NCBI RefSeq assembly: GCF_001723175.1
Contig: NC_064655.1
Location: 1,488,001 to 1,552,000, forward strand
Origin: Penicillium oxalicum
Lineage: Eukaryota; Ascomycota; Eurotiomycetes; Eurotiales; Aspergillaceae
DNA length: 64,000 bases
Direction of reading: 5' to 3'
Shown: in pieces, positions 36,018-48,994 of the stretch
Layout of the letters: every line of letters begins with the position of its first letter
Position numbering within the stretch: position 1 is the stretch's first letter
Translations under genes and position numbers: made by a program
Notes under the pieces: model-generated
Told to the model about the DNA's origin: nothing
What the model saw: only the letters and a program-made list of their open reading frames with translations
The model's database searches: none

Positions 36018-36179
36018 TCATCTGTAAACGGTTAACTTACCACCTATCCCGCGGCATGACGTTGACGCTATGAGCCGGCCGTTTGACGAAGAGACGATAG
36101 CACTGACCTGGCTTAAATGTCCTTTCACCACACGCTGCTCGACACCTGCAGTCGCATCCCAGAGCTGGATTGTCTTTAT
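36018..36179 (-). pseudogene. WD40 repeat fragment (STAND/NACHT-WD40 type)
   Basis: Encodes KTIQLWDATAGVEQ, VVKGHLSQVSAIV and GRLIASTS: one WD40 unit very close to the repeats of fungal NACHT/NB-ARC-WD40 incompatibility-type proteins. Isolated, with no other repeat around it, so a fragment left by recombination or decay. Confidence 0.6.
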
Positions 36180-36347
36180 GGATGATGCTGACCCTTTGAT
36201 CTGGGGGCATGGACGGTGTAGATTGGATAGTCTTAACATGCATGTCAATCCCGGTTTCGATGGTTTTATTCCCGAGCCGTATGCAGGGAAAGTCAGTCAC
36301 ATTTGTAAATTACTGAGAGGGGAGAAATAGGAGGGATTCAGTAATAC

Positions 36348-37071
36348 TAACACGGCGATTGGCTCCGTCAGAAGTATCCATAGTGGCCGAAGGAGGATGA
36401 CAGCTGTGCGGGCTCCGAGTTCGAAGCGGCCAGGAGGGATGAGGGCAAAAGCATATTGAGCTCTTCGTGGCGCCGGCGCTGGATTACGGGATGGAAGGTC
36501 TCGCGTGCGGTTAATGTCGCAACAAAGGTGAAGCAAGCACATATCAGAATCGCCCACCGAGTCCACCACCAGCCTACCCGTATAACTAAAAGACTGCCAA
36601 TAAGCGGCCTGTTAAGTCAGTATCTCGGGTATGTCGTTGCCACTGGGAAGGAACTTCACCCCAGTCCTTGATCAAGAAATGGAGTGAGGATAAATATAGT
36701 TGAAGGCACTGCTCCAAGCGCGGGTAAGAACGTTTCGTTGATGGTTCCTGCTGCAACCACTACCAAAGATGGCGAAAAACAGAATCCGGCGAAAAAGCGG
36801 AAAACACAAAGCTCCGAGATCGTACAGCTATACGCAGCAGCTAGGTTGAATGAACTCCCCAACAGCACAGCTCCTACGTAGATGGGGGATCTTCTAAAAT
36901 TTTTGGATAGTTAGGCGGCTGCTGCGGAACCTATTCCCAAAGCAAAAACATAGAGCGAGAGAGAGGGAGGATCGCAATTGTACTGCCAACCTCAAATTCT
37001 TCCATCAACAATGCATGGGCGGGTGAGATGATAGAAACACCGAGAGAACTGCCAAAAAAATTAAATGCGTC
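36348..37071 (-). pseudogene. Broken MFS (DHA1-type) multidrug transporter
   Basis: Minus-strand reading in the right order of a DHA1 transporter: FNFFGSSLGVSIISPAHALL, then STIAILPLSLYVFALGIGS (helix 2), a stop, NFRRSPIYVGAVLLGSSFNL (motif A region and helix 3), then CVFRFFAGFCFSPSLVVVAA (helix 4), FILTPFLDQGLG, a break, RVGWWWTRWAIL (after motif C), RETFHPVIQRRRHEEL, a frameshift, and RPLWILLTEPIAVL. At least two stops and one or two frame changes; the C-terminal six helices are missing. The sequence next to it is a WD40 fragment, so the locus has been rearranged. Confidence 0.7.
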
Positions 37072-38147
37072 AGATCACTTTGAAGGGTATCCCGACACCG
37101 GAGTGTCCTGCCTCTCCTTGTTATTGGGACGGGATGCTTCAGGGCGTGATAAAACATGCCTCCGATACGGGTGTACATGCGGAAAGTGCCTGGAAGGATT
37201 TCCATCCCCCGAATGAGAAGCTCTTTGATCTGTCAGGGCGAGATCATTTAAGACCTTGATTAGGAGGAAATGGATGATGGCAGCTTTTGGATACAGGACA
37301 ACGACTACACCCTCGTGCACCTTGATCCTGATGTGCGAAGGAACCTCAAACCCAACAAGTCACTGCGAAAAGGCTTCGTAAATATTTTCCGAACTGCTGT
37401 GGATTGTCTCAAGGCTAGAAGAGCTCGTACCGCTGCAAATCTCGAGTAGTGTTGTAACAATCGGAGCCAGTGGCCACCGGATACCAAGAACTACCTGCGA
37501 CGCGCTGGGACGCAGATGGGTTGTCGGGCAGTGCTTCGGTACATGTTCGATGCTGCTAAGGACGGGGATGAGAAAGCAGGTAATGGAAAGTGTCAACTCA
37601 CATTGAAGAAGCAATGGCCAGACCTACCGACTTGCAGAAACGATCACGAGTTTGAATTTGTTGCTAGGGCTTGTGGTTGCAGTCAGGATGAACTTATTTC
37701 GTTACCATGTCGGTAGATCAACAGCTTTTATCCCTTCTAAAAGCAGCAGCAGATATCTATTTGCGATACTTCTGTCTCAGAAATCACAGCCAAGACGGAG
37801 AGGGGTTTGTCGTGCTTCTCCAGCGATGCATTAATGTAGCGGGGGCAAGAGTACAGAGCACCGGAACTACTTTCAGCAAGCAGAACTAAAGATTGTAAAA
37901 TTAGAGAGTTTACTTGGAGCAATCAGTTGAAGGAATATAGCAATCATAATTTAGCTTTAATCCATGCTAGACCAGTGCTTCCCACAGTCATTGTAGCACC
38001 TCCGAACTATGCAGCCTTGTAACGGGGCCCCCGTTAATATCAACTAATCCATTTCCTCCTGCACCAGCAATTTGTCCTATAGCCATCACGCTCCCCGCTA
38101 CAACATTTCCATTCTAGCTACAGGTGGTTACGGCCACAGAACCTATA
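37072..38147. other. Degraded spacer
   Basis: Short ORFs on both strands without recognisable domains; may include the decayed N-terminal part of the MFS relic and other debris. Becomes AT-rich towards the LTR at 38148. Confidence 0.4.
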
Positions 38148-38280
38148 TGTTACGGCGTAGCCGAACAAGTTGCGATACCATACTATATATACCGGACTCT
38201 GGGCAGTATCCGCAACTGCGGATATTAGTGATCTTTTATGGTCTTGTTAGTTAGTGTCCGCCCAGAACGCTTCCGTAACA
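38148..38280 (+). mobile_element. Solo LTR, 133 bp
   Basis: Begins TGTTACGG and ends CCGTAACA, so the ends are an 8-bp perfect inverted repeat of TG...CA type, and it is flanked on both sides by the 5-bp direct repeat CTATA (38143-38147 and 38281-38285), a target-site duplication. No coding part: a solo LTR of a retrotransposon. Confidence 0.7.
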
Positions 38281-38387
38281 CTATATGCCGGAAATACGGG
38301 GTTACTCGGGCTTTATAGCACAGGAGATAGAGAGAGGTTTGGCCTTTCTATCATAAACCTAATTATATACTGCTTATTGTAAAATTT

Positions 38388-38720
38388 TAGGACCCAGGAG
38401 GGTCCTGTGAGGATATAGAGCAAGAGTGTTACGGCACATACCTGGACCAGCTAGGGAGGAACATACACAGGATGGTCCCGGAGCCCCTCAGAGGCTCCGG
38501 GACCCTAGAATCACCTAACCTAGGACTAGGACGGAAGGAACCGGGGTTACTAATAACCTAGAAGACTGTGGTTTATACCTTATGACCTATAGGCAAGGGG
38601 ATATAGGCTAGAGAAAGGTAGATCGACGAAGGCTCCCTAACGATTAGTTTAAATATCATCTATACCCTATAGATACCCCCACTCTTACTCCATATCTTCG
38701 CAGGACCCTCCCAGGTCCTA
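38388..38720 (+). mobile_element. 333-bp element with about 40-bp inverted ends (MITE-like)
   Basis: Left end TAGGACCCAGGAGGGTCCTG and right end CAGGACCCTCCCAGGTCCTA are imperfect inverted repeats that continue for about 40 bp, differing mainly by transitions. A strong hairpin lies inside. No open frame. Could be a non-autonomous DNA element or a foldback; no clear target duplication seen. Confidence 0.5.
38474..38504 (+). repeat. 12-bp perfect inverted repeat (hairpin)
   Basis: GGTCCCGGAGCC, a 7-base loop, and GGCTCCGGGACC. Very GC-rich stem in AT-rich surroundings, inside the 333-bp element. Confidence 0.85.
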
Positions 38721-38731
38721 ACACTATATAT

Positions 38732-38875
38732 TGTCACGACGTGGCCGACCAACAAAGTACTGTTTTGCGATACCATACTATATGTACCGGACTCTGGGCA
38801 GTATCCGTGACCGCGGATGTTAGTGATCTTTTATGGTCTTGTTGGTGAGTGTCCGCCCAGAACGCTTCCGTCACA
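38732..38875 (+). mobile_element. Second LTR copy, 144 bp
   Basis: Same orientation as the copy at 38148 and alike over most of its length (shared GCGATACCATACTATAT, ACCGGACTCTGGGCAGTATC and CGCCCAGAACGCTTCCGT). Starts TGTCACGACG, ends CCGTCACA, and has about 11 extra bases near the left end. Differences are mostly transitions. No target duplication around it alone. The two copies may be independent solo LTRs or the ends of a very short element. Confidence 0.6.
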
Positions 38876-39433
38876 CAGTGGCTGTTATTTTCGGCGTCGA
38901 TTTCACAGGTCCTTATATTCTAGATGTAAATTGGTCTTCCTGTACCGATTGAAAGTTACACCAAGCCACAAATAACTTGCCTTGCGCTCGTGGAGAGGAT
39001 CTTCATCAATTCGAGTTGGATTTGCTCTTTTTAATTAAAACGTTTTTGTCAGGGCAGACAATACGAGACCTAAGCGGCGGGCCGTGCGGCTTTCTAGGTT
39101 TTCCATTGGGGAGTTTGTGACTCCCCGACTCCGTCTTCGAGGCCGCTCTTTTATTTTTGATTCTCTCCCCGCGCCTCAAGTGGAGATCATGACGGTGGCT
39201 GTGGCTGTGTCTTTGGCCAAACAAAGACACATATCAAGCCAGGAGAAGGGAAGAACAAGTCTTCGATCAGCATCCGTGCTTGAAGAACAAGAACAAAACA
39301 GGAAAGTGTAGAGCATCCAAGTTCTCTGCAATATACGGAGGCCTAATTGAATTTCAACCATCGTCCGCCCGTCGTTATCCATGCACGTCCTCTCGAAATC
39401 ACACAAGCATCGAGTTGCGAAATAGTCGAAACC
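38876..39433. promoter_or_regulatory. Upstream region of the hydrolase gene
   Basis: Border of the repeat island and promoter of the next gene. No distinct motif. Confidence 0.4.
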
Positions 39434-41072
39434 ATGGAAGGAGTCCGACTTGGCGTAAAGCATATCCGTCACGCATCATCCAGCAACCTCTCGTTGCCGA
39501 TAAGCCAGGATGAGAGCAAACGGAGACTTTTACTGATTTACATCCACGGCTTCATGGGCTCCGAGGCCAGCTTTCATGATTTTCCCGCCCACGTTCACGA
39601 TCTGCTCACCGCGTCGCTGAGCGACTCTCATGTGGTGTATACTCGTATTTATCCTCGATACAAGTCTCAAGGGGAAATGCAAGCAGCGGTTAGTCAATTC
39701 AGTGCCTGGTATGTGAGATTGCACCCGGGCGCAGTGGTAGATCCATCTGGAGGGCGAAAATCGATGTGCTGATTGGAGCCTACCTACGGGTGACAGGTTA
39801 TCCCCGCATGAAGCTCATGATCTTGACGTGATTTTGCTCGGTCATAGTTTGGGGGGAATACTGGCGGCGGATGTGGCCCTGCTGCAACGCGATGGACAAA
39901 CCAAACATCGAATCCTAGGACTGGTTAACTTTGACGTCCCCTTTCTGGGTCTACATCCTCGCGTGATTCCGACCGGAATCTGGAGCTCGGTGGCCCAGAA
40001 GCAGGCCGCTCCGGAAGACCAACTTGCAGATGAACAAGAATCGCTGGGAATGGCGCCGGCTTATGGACCGGTCACGCCTCATCCGAACTTCGATCCTCCC
40101 TTTCGGAATGACGTCCGTCTCGCTCAGCGAGGCTTCTTCAAGGGTGTGATGCATTTCATCAACAAGAATGCCAGCAACCTCGATACGCTCGCCAATTCTT
40201 TGGTTGATCGACTGATGTCGCCGATGAAACACGCTGGATGTGTGAACAACTATGCGGAGCTTCGTGAACGACATCAACGTCTGATTGCGCTGGAAAATGC
40301 AGAGTCGAGCCCGGAGCGTGTGCGGTTCATCAACTATTACACTGCTAGTACTGGGAGAATTAAGCCCACCAAACCCCCGAAGCCAGAGAAACATACGAAG
40401 TCCAAGAAGAAGCAGGTCCAAGACAGTCCCGATGGCATCGAAGAGAAGTCCGCCAAAGAAACCTCTCCCGAGGAGATGGACTTGTCGCAGCCTCTGCCAG
40501 AGATCTTCATCGACGAGTCTCACCACGCCGAGGAACGAGAATGCCCACATCCACCACCACCTACCAGAAACCCTCCAGAGATCCCAGTCATTTCTCAATC
40601 CCGGAAAATTGATTCATCGCTCAGTAATACCTCAACAACAGAAGCTCAGAGTCTAAGATCGCGTTCCTCGGATTCCTTGTTTCTGAGTCCCACTGTCAGC
40701 TCCGAGACCAGCCGTCCATCAATCGCGACAGATACCATCAGTTCCCCCTCATGTGAGACTCTCAGTCCAGCAAGCGCGGGACTTTCACAAAATACCTCTG
40801 TCTCGAGCTCGCAACCCTCCCCCGACCTGGAAATGTCCCCGCACAAGCTTCGCAAATTTATCCTGTTACCTTCCCATCATTGGAAGTGGAACGATAATGC
40901 CCATTGGACCCCTGTCTTGATGCACGATATGACCGAGGTCACGGCCCACCAGTCCCTATTTTTCCCTCGGGGATCGAATTACGATTATCTAGTCGGGGAT
41001 ACGGTTGCCCTTGTTGAGCAGTGGATTCACACTGATCTCAGTCGACGATTGATGCACGAGACTCTTGATTGA
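39434..41072 (+). CDS. Alpha/beta hydrolase (lipase/DUF676-like), fungal
   Basis: A 516-residue protein from exons 39434-39708 and 39797-41072 (intron gtatgt...gacag, restoring SAW-LSPHEA). Strand text LLLIYIHGFMGSEASF gives the oxyanion loop HGF; ILLGHSLGG near residue 107-112 is the nucleophile elbow with Ser109. A shared middle part (VPFLGLHPRVIPTG) follows. From about 230 to 430 the protein is a disordered Lys/Pro/Ser-rich insert (KPTKPPKPEKHTKSKKK), and the C-terminus resumes an ordered piece, FILLPSHHWKWNDNAHWTPV, in which a catalytic His could lie. Relatives are annotated as serine esterases or AB-hydrolase-1 proteins in moulds; substrate unknown. No signal peptide, so probably cytosolic or membrane-associated. 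Confidence 0.82.
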
Positions 41073-41269
41073 AAGATCGCATCTTCCGTGAACTTCAAGG
41101 GCACTTTTTGTACCCGATAAAGATAGAAACTCAGATACCCTGACCGAGGGCCAAACTTGCTTGGAGAGGTCAAGTCTCTTTTGCCCCATCTCACTCCCAT
41201 CCAACCCCCCTTTTTTAAAGAGAGATGGCTTCACAGCGCTCCCCAAGTCATTCAAATCCAGACCGAATT

Positions 41270-42761
<1,492 letters not shown>

Positions 42762-43949
42762 GTTCAAGACCTGTGCGACCGATCACCTCCTTGGTTTTTT
42801 TTCTTCTATTCCTTTTTGTCTCTTCTTGAAGATCTGAAAATGTGCAGTTTCGAGAAGGGGGAACAAAAACAGAGTCGAGATATCTGGGAGGCTAATTCTA
42901 ACTTGGCGCGGGTCATGGCCTTACCCAGACATTCGTCGGGACTCTCTGCAGGACCCATTCGGGCAAATAAATCGAGCCGACGGCCTTGCGGCTCTTGTTG
43001 CTTCCCCCTTTTTTGTCTGCCGCTCCGAACCAACATTTCCCATTCCTCGGCATGATGGTTTGAGGTTCAGGAAGATGGGGGGGGGGGGGGGGGGGGGGCC
43101 GTTGAGGAATTAAAAACAAATCGAATCAATTTTTTGCTCGAAAAGAGGCTCTTCTTGGGGGGTTTTCTGGAATGCAGGTCAAATGGACTTGAAATACTGA
43201 AATACTGGGCGCTGGCCATCGGGATTCGAGTGGAGTGGGGTGGCGTGGATGGCTGCTTCGGGATCGAACTATATGCAATACGGACTAGATTGACCTGGAC
43301 TAGATTGAACCGTTGCTATGAGCTACTAGCTAGGGACTACAAGTGCAGGCTGGTACTGTATGTATATCTGGTTGTACTTGAGATTTAATCTCATTTCTCA
43401 TGGGAAAATTTTGGGTTTTGTTTATCAGGAAGGCGCTCTGGAACAAATCGCTGGAAAGTTAAGGGGTTCTTCTTCTAGAGCTCATGACTACAATATGGAG
43501 ATCGGTATGATCATACCTACACGAGTGGAAAGATCCACTCGGCTTTCCAGGAACAGTTTGAAGGTTTATTCAGAGCAAATTCTTGAGGAGAGCCTTTGTT
43601 ATGGATGAATGTCTCGGTGCCAGGGAGACTGATAAGGGGAACATGGGCAGTTGAATCAATTTGCCATTGCATATTACTACGAAAGTCTGTCCTTCATTAC
43701 TACCATACGAGCTTTCTCGAGACATTGCAAAAAAAAAAATTTACGAAAGAATTGGGAAAATTGGAAAAAAAATTTTTCTACTGGTGCTTCAGGGCCAAAT
43801 AGTAAAAACCTCGAAAACCATCCCAAACGAACCGAATCAGTCTGCAGACACACACATGGATTCTCTCACGCGCGGTGTCTCATTATGGACGGCATTTCCG
43901 AGCAAGTCTCACCCTCCAAGCACACACGCACACATACGCACACAGGACC
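42762..43949. other. Spacer with poly-G run
   Basis: Upstream of the MDR gene and 3' of the secreted protein gene. Contains a run of 22 Gs (43077-43098), an A-run near 43729 and a short CA-rich string at 43921-43946. No gene seen. Confidence 0.55.
43077..43098 (+). repeat. Poly-G run of 22
   Basis: Uninterrupted G homopolymer; may be misassembled in length. Confidence 0.95.
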
Positions 43950-44687
43950 TTAGACCGACGACATACATCGAGGTATGACACTGGTCATTGTTCTGTGGCA
44001 CCTTCCGCTGCAGCATTGCATGTCTCCTCCACAGAATTCTCCATCCTTGAAGCACCACATAGTCCCGGTGAGATGCATGGGACGAACGAGATCTTCGGCC
44101 ACACTGCACATTCTCCGCATGCCTCCGAGATCAATCTCATTGCAAGACAGTGGGCTCTCACAATCGCTGTGCTTGGTGCAGCTGAGCCCATACATGCCTT
44201 CCACTCGATCAAGACAGCGCCGTTCACCCTGACTGTTCGCGCCCTGGCGACAGACCATCCCCGAATCACACTGGGAGTCACCCGTGCAGCTCGCGCCGTA
44301 ATGCCCGGGCAGGACGCTGCAGCGGGAGCGGCAGTTTCCCGAGAAGCAGGCGTCGTCCGAAGTACACATGTCTCCGAGGACGGCTTTCACAGTACACTTG
44401 CCCCTTTCCGAGTCACAGTACCATGGTCCGGGTGGACAGAGCCTGTTCTCAGCGGGATTGCAGGTCATGTTGAGAATCAGATTGGACACCATGGCCTCGG
44501 TCTCGCGGTGAGACTCGGTCATCAACTGGTTGCCATAGAGGCTCAGGGGTATACTGTTATACCGATAGTAATAGAGGACGCTGGATGGAATGATTGATTC
44601 TTCGGTCTTGAGAAGTGGAGATACCCCCGGAAGGGCCAATGCCATGGGAATGGCAAGGCCAAGAAGGGAAGCAATTGTGGAATTCAT
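43950..44687 (-). CDS. Secreted protein with 22 cysteines (Dickkopf/EB-like modules)
   Basis: Single exon, 245 residues. Residues 1-19 form a signal peptide (MNSTIASLLGLAIPMALA). After a Cys-free linker of about 55 residues there are 22 Cys, an even number, arranged in repeating modules: CTSDDACFSGNCRSRC, then CTGDSQCDSGMVC, then CTKHSDCESPLSC and CGGDMQCCSGRC. The pattern (G-x-x-C-x5-C-x4-5-C) is that of Dickkopf N-terminal/EB cysteine-rich modules, rare in fungi but found in some secreted ascomycete proteins. One glycosylation sequon lies just before the first Cys (NMTC). A TATA box stands 91 bp upstream. Possible roles (effector, wall protein, protease-resistant ligand) are not decided by sequence. 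Confidence 0.85.
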   Translation of the reverse strand: MNSTIASLLGLAIPMALALPGVSPLLKTEESIIPSSVLYYYRYNSIPLSLYGNQLMTESHRETEAMVSNLILNMTCNPAENRLCPPGPWYCDSERGKCTVKAVLGDMCTSDDACFSGNCRSRCSVLPGHYGASCTGDSQCDSGMVCRQGANSQGERRCLDRVEGMYGLSCTKHSDCESPLSCNEIDLGGMRRMCSVAEDLVRPMHLTGTMWCFKDGEFCGGDMQCCSGRCHRTMTSVIPRCMSSV

Positions 44688-44777
44688 GGTAGAAGCTAAG
44701 TTGAAGAGGAAATGGGGTGAAAATCAGAAAATGATTGAGATGATAGTGAATGTCTGGGGCTGGCCATCTCGAAGGTC

Positions 44778-44785
44778 TTTATATA
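44778..44785 (-). promoter_or_regulatory. TATA box of the Cys-rich secreted protein gene
   Basis: Reads TATATAAA on the minus strand, about 91 bp before the start codon. Confidence 0.6.
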
Positions 44786-46180
44786 GACATTCGAGACTCG
44801 GTTTTCTCGTGCTCGGGCCAGAGCAGTCGGCCCCAGCTCAAGGATGTTGGGACACTCAGCTCTGATAGAATCCAAATACAGACTCCAGGCTTCGGAAGTC
44901 GTTGTTTACCACGTCAAGCTCAACATTGCAGCACATCTGTTTGTTTGATCAACCTCCCCGTCCACCCTACACAGGCTGCACAGTAACGTGTGCCAACGCC
45001 ACGAAATCCCTTCTGGAGGCTCCATGATTCGTCTTCTCATTTGGACACTCGGCATACGGCTAACAACCAGGAATTTGTGCCAGCATATTCAAGGACCGTG
45101 ATTTCGCATATTGGCAATCGTCGATCATGATTCAGTACACCTCCCAACCGGATATTCCGCGATTGTTCTCCACCTCTGGCTGTGCACACGTTGTGCAGAC
45201 CCAGGGCTTTACCCACAAGCACTCTGTTTTTGGCTCAGGACGGAGGGGGAAGGGACATCATTACTGGCAATATGCACTAGCCATGGGGTGGGGGGCTCTT
45301 GTATGAGAAATAGGTTAGCGAGAAGAATCTCATATTCTTAGAGTCGTCGGTCCTTCTTCAATGCAGTGTGATCTTTCGATGGTACAAAGGCCCGTCAATA
45401 GCATCAACAGTCGGTCATGGTCAAGGAATAGAACTATATGACTGAGGCCGAGACCGTGAGCACAAAGATTTGTACGACACGGGCCGTCTGAGGTGGAAAT
45501 TGGGCCACCGATATTGTAGTCTTTTGTGATCAATTGGCTGGTCACAAAATCCCAAGTACAGTTGCTGAGTATCCCTTTCTTGACACAAAGCTGGGTATGA
45601 CTGAATCAATTGACAAGGACACAGATCTTTCTTGAAAGCCGGGGCTGATGACCCATCTGTGGTATACGGCAGGACAGAGTCCTGATATGGTGAGCGATTG
45701 CTATGCATTCTCGTCGAGGTTGACATGGCCAGATCAATAGGGTTGGGCCGGGCCAGTAACTTGTGGTGTGACCACAATATGCCACCACAGGGCCGATGCA
45801 CAGTCTTTTCTAGAGCGCGCAAGCACACGGTCTCGGGTCCCGTGTCTTTCTCGTTTATTTGCCAAGACATCATGCGTTGAGACTTGCAGGTCTAAACGGG
45901 GATGGAGGAGCCGTTCGGATGATGCCAGGGATGGCCGCAGTGTGGGTCACGTCCTCTGCAAGTCCCCTCTTCGATGATCTCATCGCTCACGCTGGCGTAA
46001 GAATCGTCTTGAGCTATCCCTCAGTACTAAATGGACCATTCCTGTCACCGTGTTCGTTCATGAGTCACAATTATCCTATCTGGGCTTCTGCGAAAAGTCT
46101 AGACTGTTAAGGTGTAAATTTTGAGATACTCTCTTCCCACCTCTCTACTCGTCAGCTACCATGACTGGCCCGAGGGAAGT

Positions 46181-46201
46181 GAGAGAGAGAGAGAGAGAGA
46201 G
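46181..46201 (+). repeat. (GA)n microsatellite
   Basis: About ten perfect GA units. Confidence 0.9.
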
Positions 46202-47793
46202 ACTGAACCGGACTTGCATGGACTGATCAGCAACGTCGCATGTCTCAGGGGGACGCGGAATGTCAAGCTGGACGGATGTGGGAGCATGTGATAGCCCCTC
46301 TTTGCCTCCGTCCTCAACACTTTGCTGTGTCGTTCATGTGATCGCTTGCTCGTTGTAGAGGTACCTGACCAGTACATCCAGAGAAAGGCCACGCAACTGC
46401 TCATTGTGAGTATCGAAGAGTAGAAGTATTTCAATGGATCTTGATGGCTAGTCCTACGGTACTACCACTAGTGGACAATAGTTCTAGACTAAATGTACAA
46501 TTTGTACACTGAAATGAGTGGCTTCTGCAACCGACACATATTCTTGTCCGTCAGACTCCACCCATTGACCGTACTCGTGTTCAAGAGAGCGGATCCTCGA
46601 AGCCAGCAATACCTACCGACCAGTGACGATTCCTTTTCGTAGACTTCTCGCGTATGGATTACTACCAATGCCGCCACGTAGTCATCACCATGTCCCTTGA
46701 CAAGACCTCGACCGCATCGACGCGTTGTAGAAGCATACATGTAGTGATGGTATACCTGAGTACTAGCGGGACCACTATCTTCTTCCAGCCCGAGTAAGTA
46801 TCAGTAGCCAGTGGTCCCCCACTCACTGGTGGTCGCAGCTCGAGTAATCGTCTCGTCGAAAGCCTTTGCAGACCTTTAATCGCCATCGCTGGTCGCAAAT
46901 CCGATCCTCGATGGATCTGCCTTCGCGGGGTCGACCCCTCGGAACGCAAAGTATAACCTCCACTTCAAGCTGGCGTGCAGCCCTGGGCTGGGCGAGTGGC
47001 AGGCCGTCAATCATCTGTCCCGTACTTTCTGCGTCGAGTACGGGCGACTTGGCAAGTATTCAAAAAGTCGTCCCCCGTCCAGCCTTGCAGTTAAGTTCCG
47101 GTAGGTTGGCACCTTTCTAGTCCGCAATTCGCCCTGGGCTGCCTGTTCCATTTGCAGTCTCTCAACAACAGACCCAAAAGTCTCAACCGACCTTCGTCAC
47201 CTGATCCTTTGGCCAGAGAGGACGGCGCTGAAACAATCGACCGTTTCCCCTTGACTTCATCATTCCCTCAACTGCCGAGTCATTGCAGAAATCGACCCTC
47301 CGTCTCCGGCGGGATACAAGCTACGGCGAAACATCCCGACCAGCTGACATCCGCAGCTTGTGATCATTAATTGGTAAGGGAGGCGTGACATATTCGGAGA
47401 GGAAAAGTCACCTCGCACCAAGCTAGTCGTTCCGCTCCCGCTCTGGCGCTCTGCCACCGAGAAATTTACTCGGCCACCATCCGCCATCCGCGGTTCTGTT
47501 GTTGTTGATCCAAATTCCGAAGCGACATTCCCCCTTCCCCATCCTCGCTGCTACGGAATTGGCCTTCTGGTCTATACCCAGAATCGCACCTAAATTGGTG
47601 GTCTACCTTCCTTTCGACAACTCGTCTTCCCGACTGCAACAACCATCCCCAACGCCCCTCTCAATCCTCTCCGTAGGATCCGAACTCAACCCAGCGCTAC
47701 GATCCTGGGAATCCTCTCGTCCTTGAAAAACTGGAGGACAAAAAAAAAAAAAACTTCGTTCAAAGCAAGGAGACCCCGTTGGTCACTCACAAA

Positions 47794-48994
47794 ATGTCAG
47801 AGAAACCTCGCATCTTACAGCCGCGCCCGCGTCGTGTCTTCGAAATCAATCCGGGGTCAGAAGAGTCCAGCGCGCCCCCGACGCCGGGCGAACCTGCACA
47901 CAACGATTTCCTCAATCCCGCAGGCGGGGACACAGCAGCCAACTCGACCAGTGTGAGTCGAACGGGCTCAATCCTGAACCTCACCTCGTCCACTCTATAC
48001 GGCATCTATTCCCCCACCGCATTCGACAGCCTTCGAGATGAGTCCAGCCCCTGGGGCACCGAGTCCTACGATCCGGCTTCCCAGCCCTCAGAGCCCGCGC
48101 AACGGTCAGCCGAAAAGAATGCTTTGGATTCTCGTCGATTCGCTCTGCAGCGGACACGCTCACGGCTGAGCCAGGGCATGTTTCGTGGTGTTTTGCTGCC
48201 ACAAATGTTAAGCAGTGCTCTACTCTTTGGCTTCGGGCTTGTCTATGGTGTAATCACCGTGCACTTGCACGACAATCACTGGATCACGCCGGTCAAGTTG
48301 GAAAACACTCACTACTATGACTCGTGGCAATACCTGGGCTTCTGGGGGCTGGCGGGCATTGTCCTGGGAAATACCTTACCGTGGTTGGATAGATGGCGCG
48401 AAAGTGATGTGGCGGAAGATGACGCCAAGGAAGAGGATGATGTGAATCGCACCCCATCATGGGTCGCCGTGGCTCGTAGCGTCGGCGCATTCGTGGGAAT
48501 TGCATTCGCCATGGTCAGTTCGGCATCTGCCCCCTATCTCCAATCCAATCTCTTTTGGACAATGCGGTTCCACTTCTATAACCTTGTCTGCTAAGTTCAT
48601 GACTGACATGCTGTACTTTTCCTAGCGCCGCCTGCCGTGGGAATCTACCACGCAAGCCTCCCTGACCCTGGCGCTCGCAAACCCCGTCCTTTGGTATCTG
48701 ATCGACCGCACCACCACCGGATTTGTCCTCTCGACCACCGTGGGTGTCGCTGGCATGAGTCTCGTTCTTGGAATGAAGCCCGAGATGATTCCTGCATCCA
48801 CGGGTTCGACTTTCGGCACAACATTGCTCAATGGAACGGGACTGGAGAACACACTAGGAGCAGAGGTTTCGCAGGAGAGCATCGCGGTGCGCACCTGGGT
48901 TGCGAGCGTGCTTTTCTGCGCCTGTGTTTGCTTTGGCAACATTGGCCGTCAACTGGCCATTGGCGCGCCGGGCGCTGAGACACTCAAGGCCTGA
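47794..48994 (+). CDS. INSIG-family membrane protein
   Basis: A 362-residue protein from exons 47794-48513 and 48626-48994 (intron gtcagt...cctag). INSIG proteins sit in the ER membrane and in animals hold SCAP/SREBP and steer HMG-CoA reductase turnover in response to sterols; in fission yeast Ins1 controls HMG-CoA reductase, and Aspergillus has insA/insB. Visible here: a Ser/Pro-rich cytosolic N-terminus (1-125), then helices LLPQMLSSALLFGFGLVYGV, WQYLGFWGLAGIVLGNTLPWL, VARSVGAFVGIAFAM with RRLPWES following, ASLTLALANPVLWYLIDRT, GFVLSTTVGVAGMSLVL, and VRTWVASVLFCACVCFGNIG. RRLPW(E)ST and NP-x-LWY-x-(I/L)DR match the family core. A 35-residue acidic loop lies between helices 2 and 3. Good confidence. 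Confidence 0.83.

Larger units (their letters stand above)
44688..47793. other. Gene-free spacer, 3.1 kb
   Basis: Between two divergent genes (secreted Cys-rich protein and INSIG). Holds a (GA)n run at 46181-46201, several ORFs of 60-150 codons without domain or splice support, and the INSIG leader at the right end including an A-run near 47738. No RNA gene found. Confidence 0.5.

Noticed and set aside
45421..45873. 150-codon minus-strand ORF
   Set aside because: Composition rich in Arg/Ser/Cys/His without any domain, and overlapped by ORFs in other frames; looks random.
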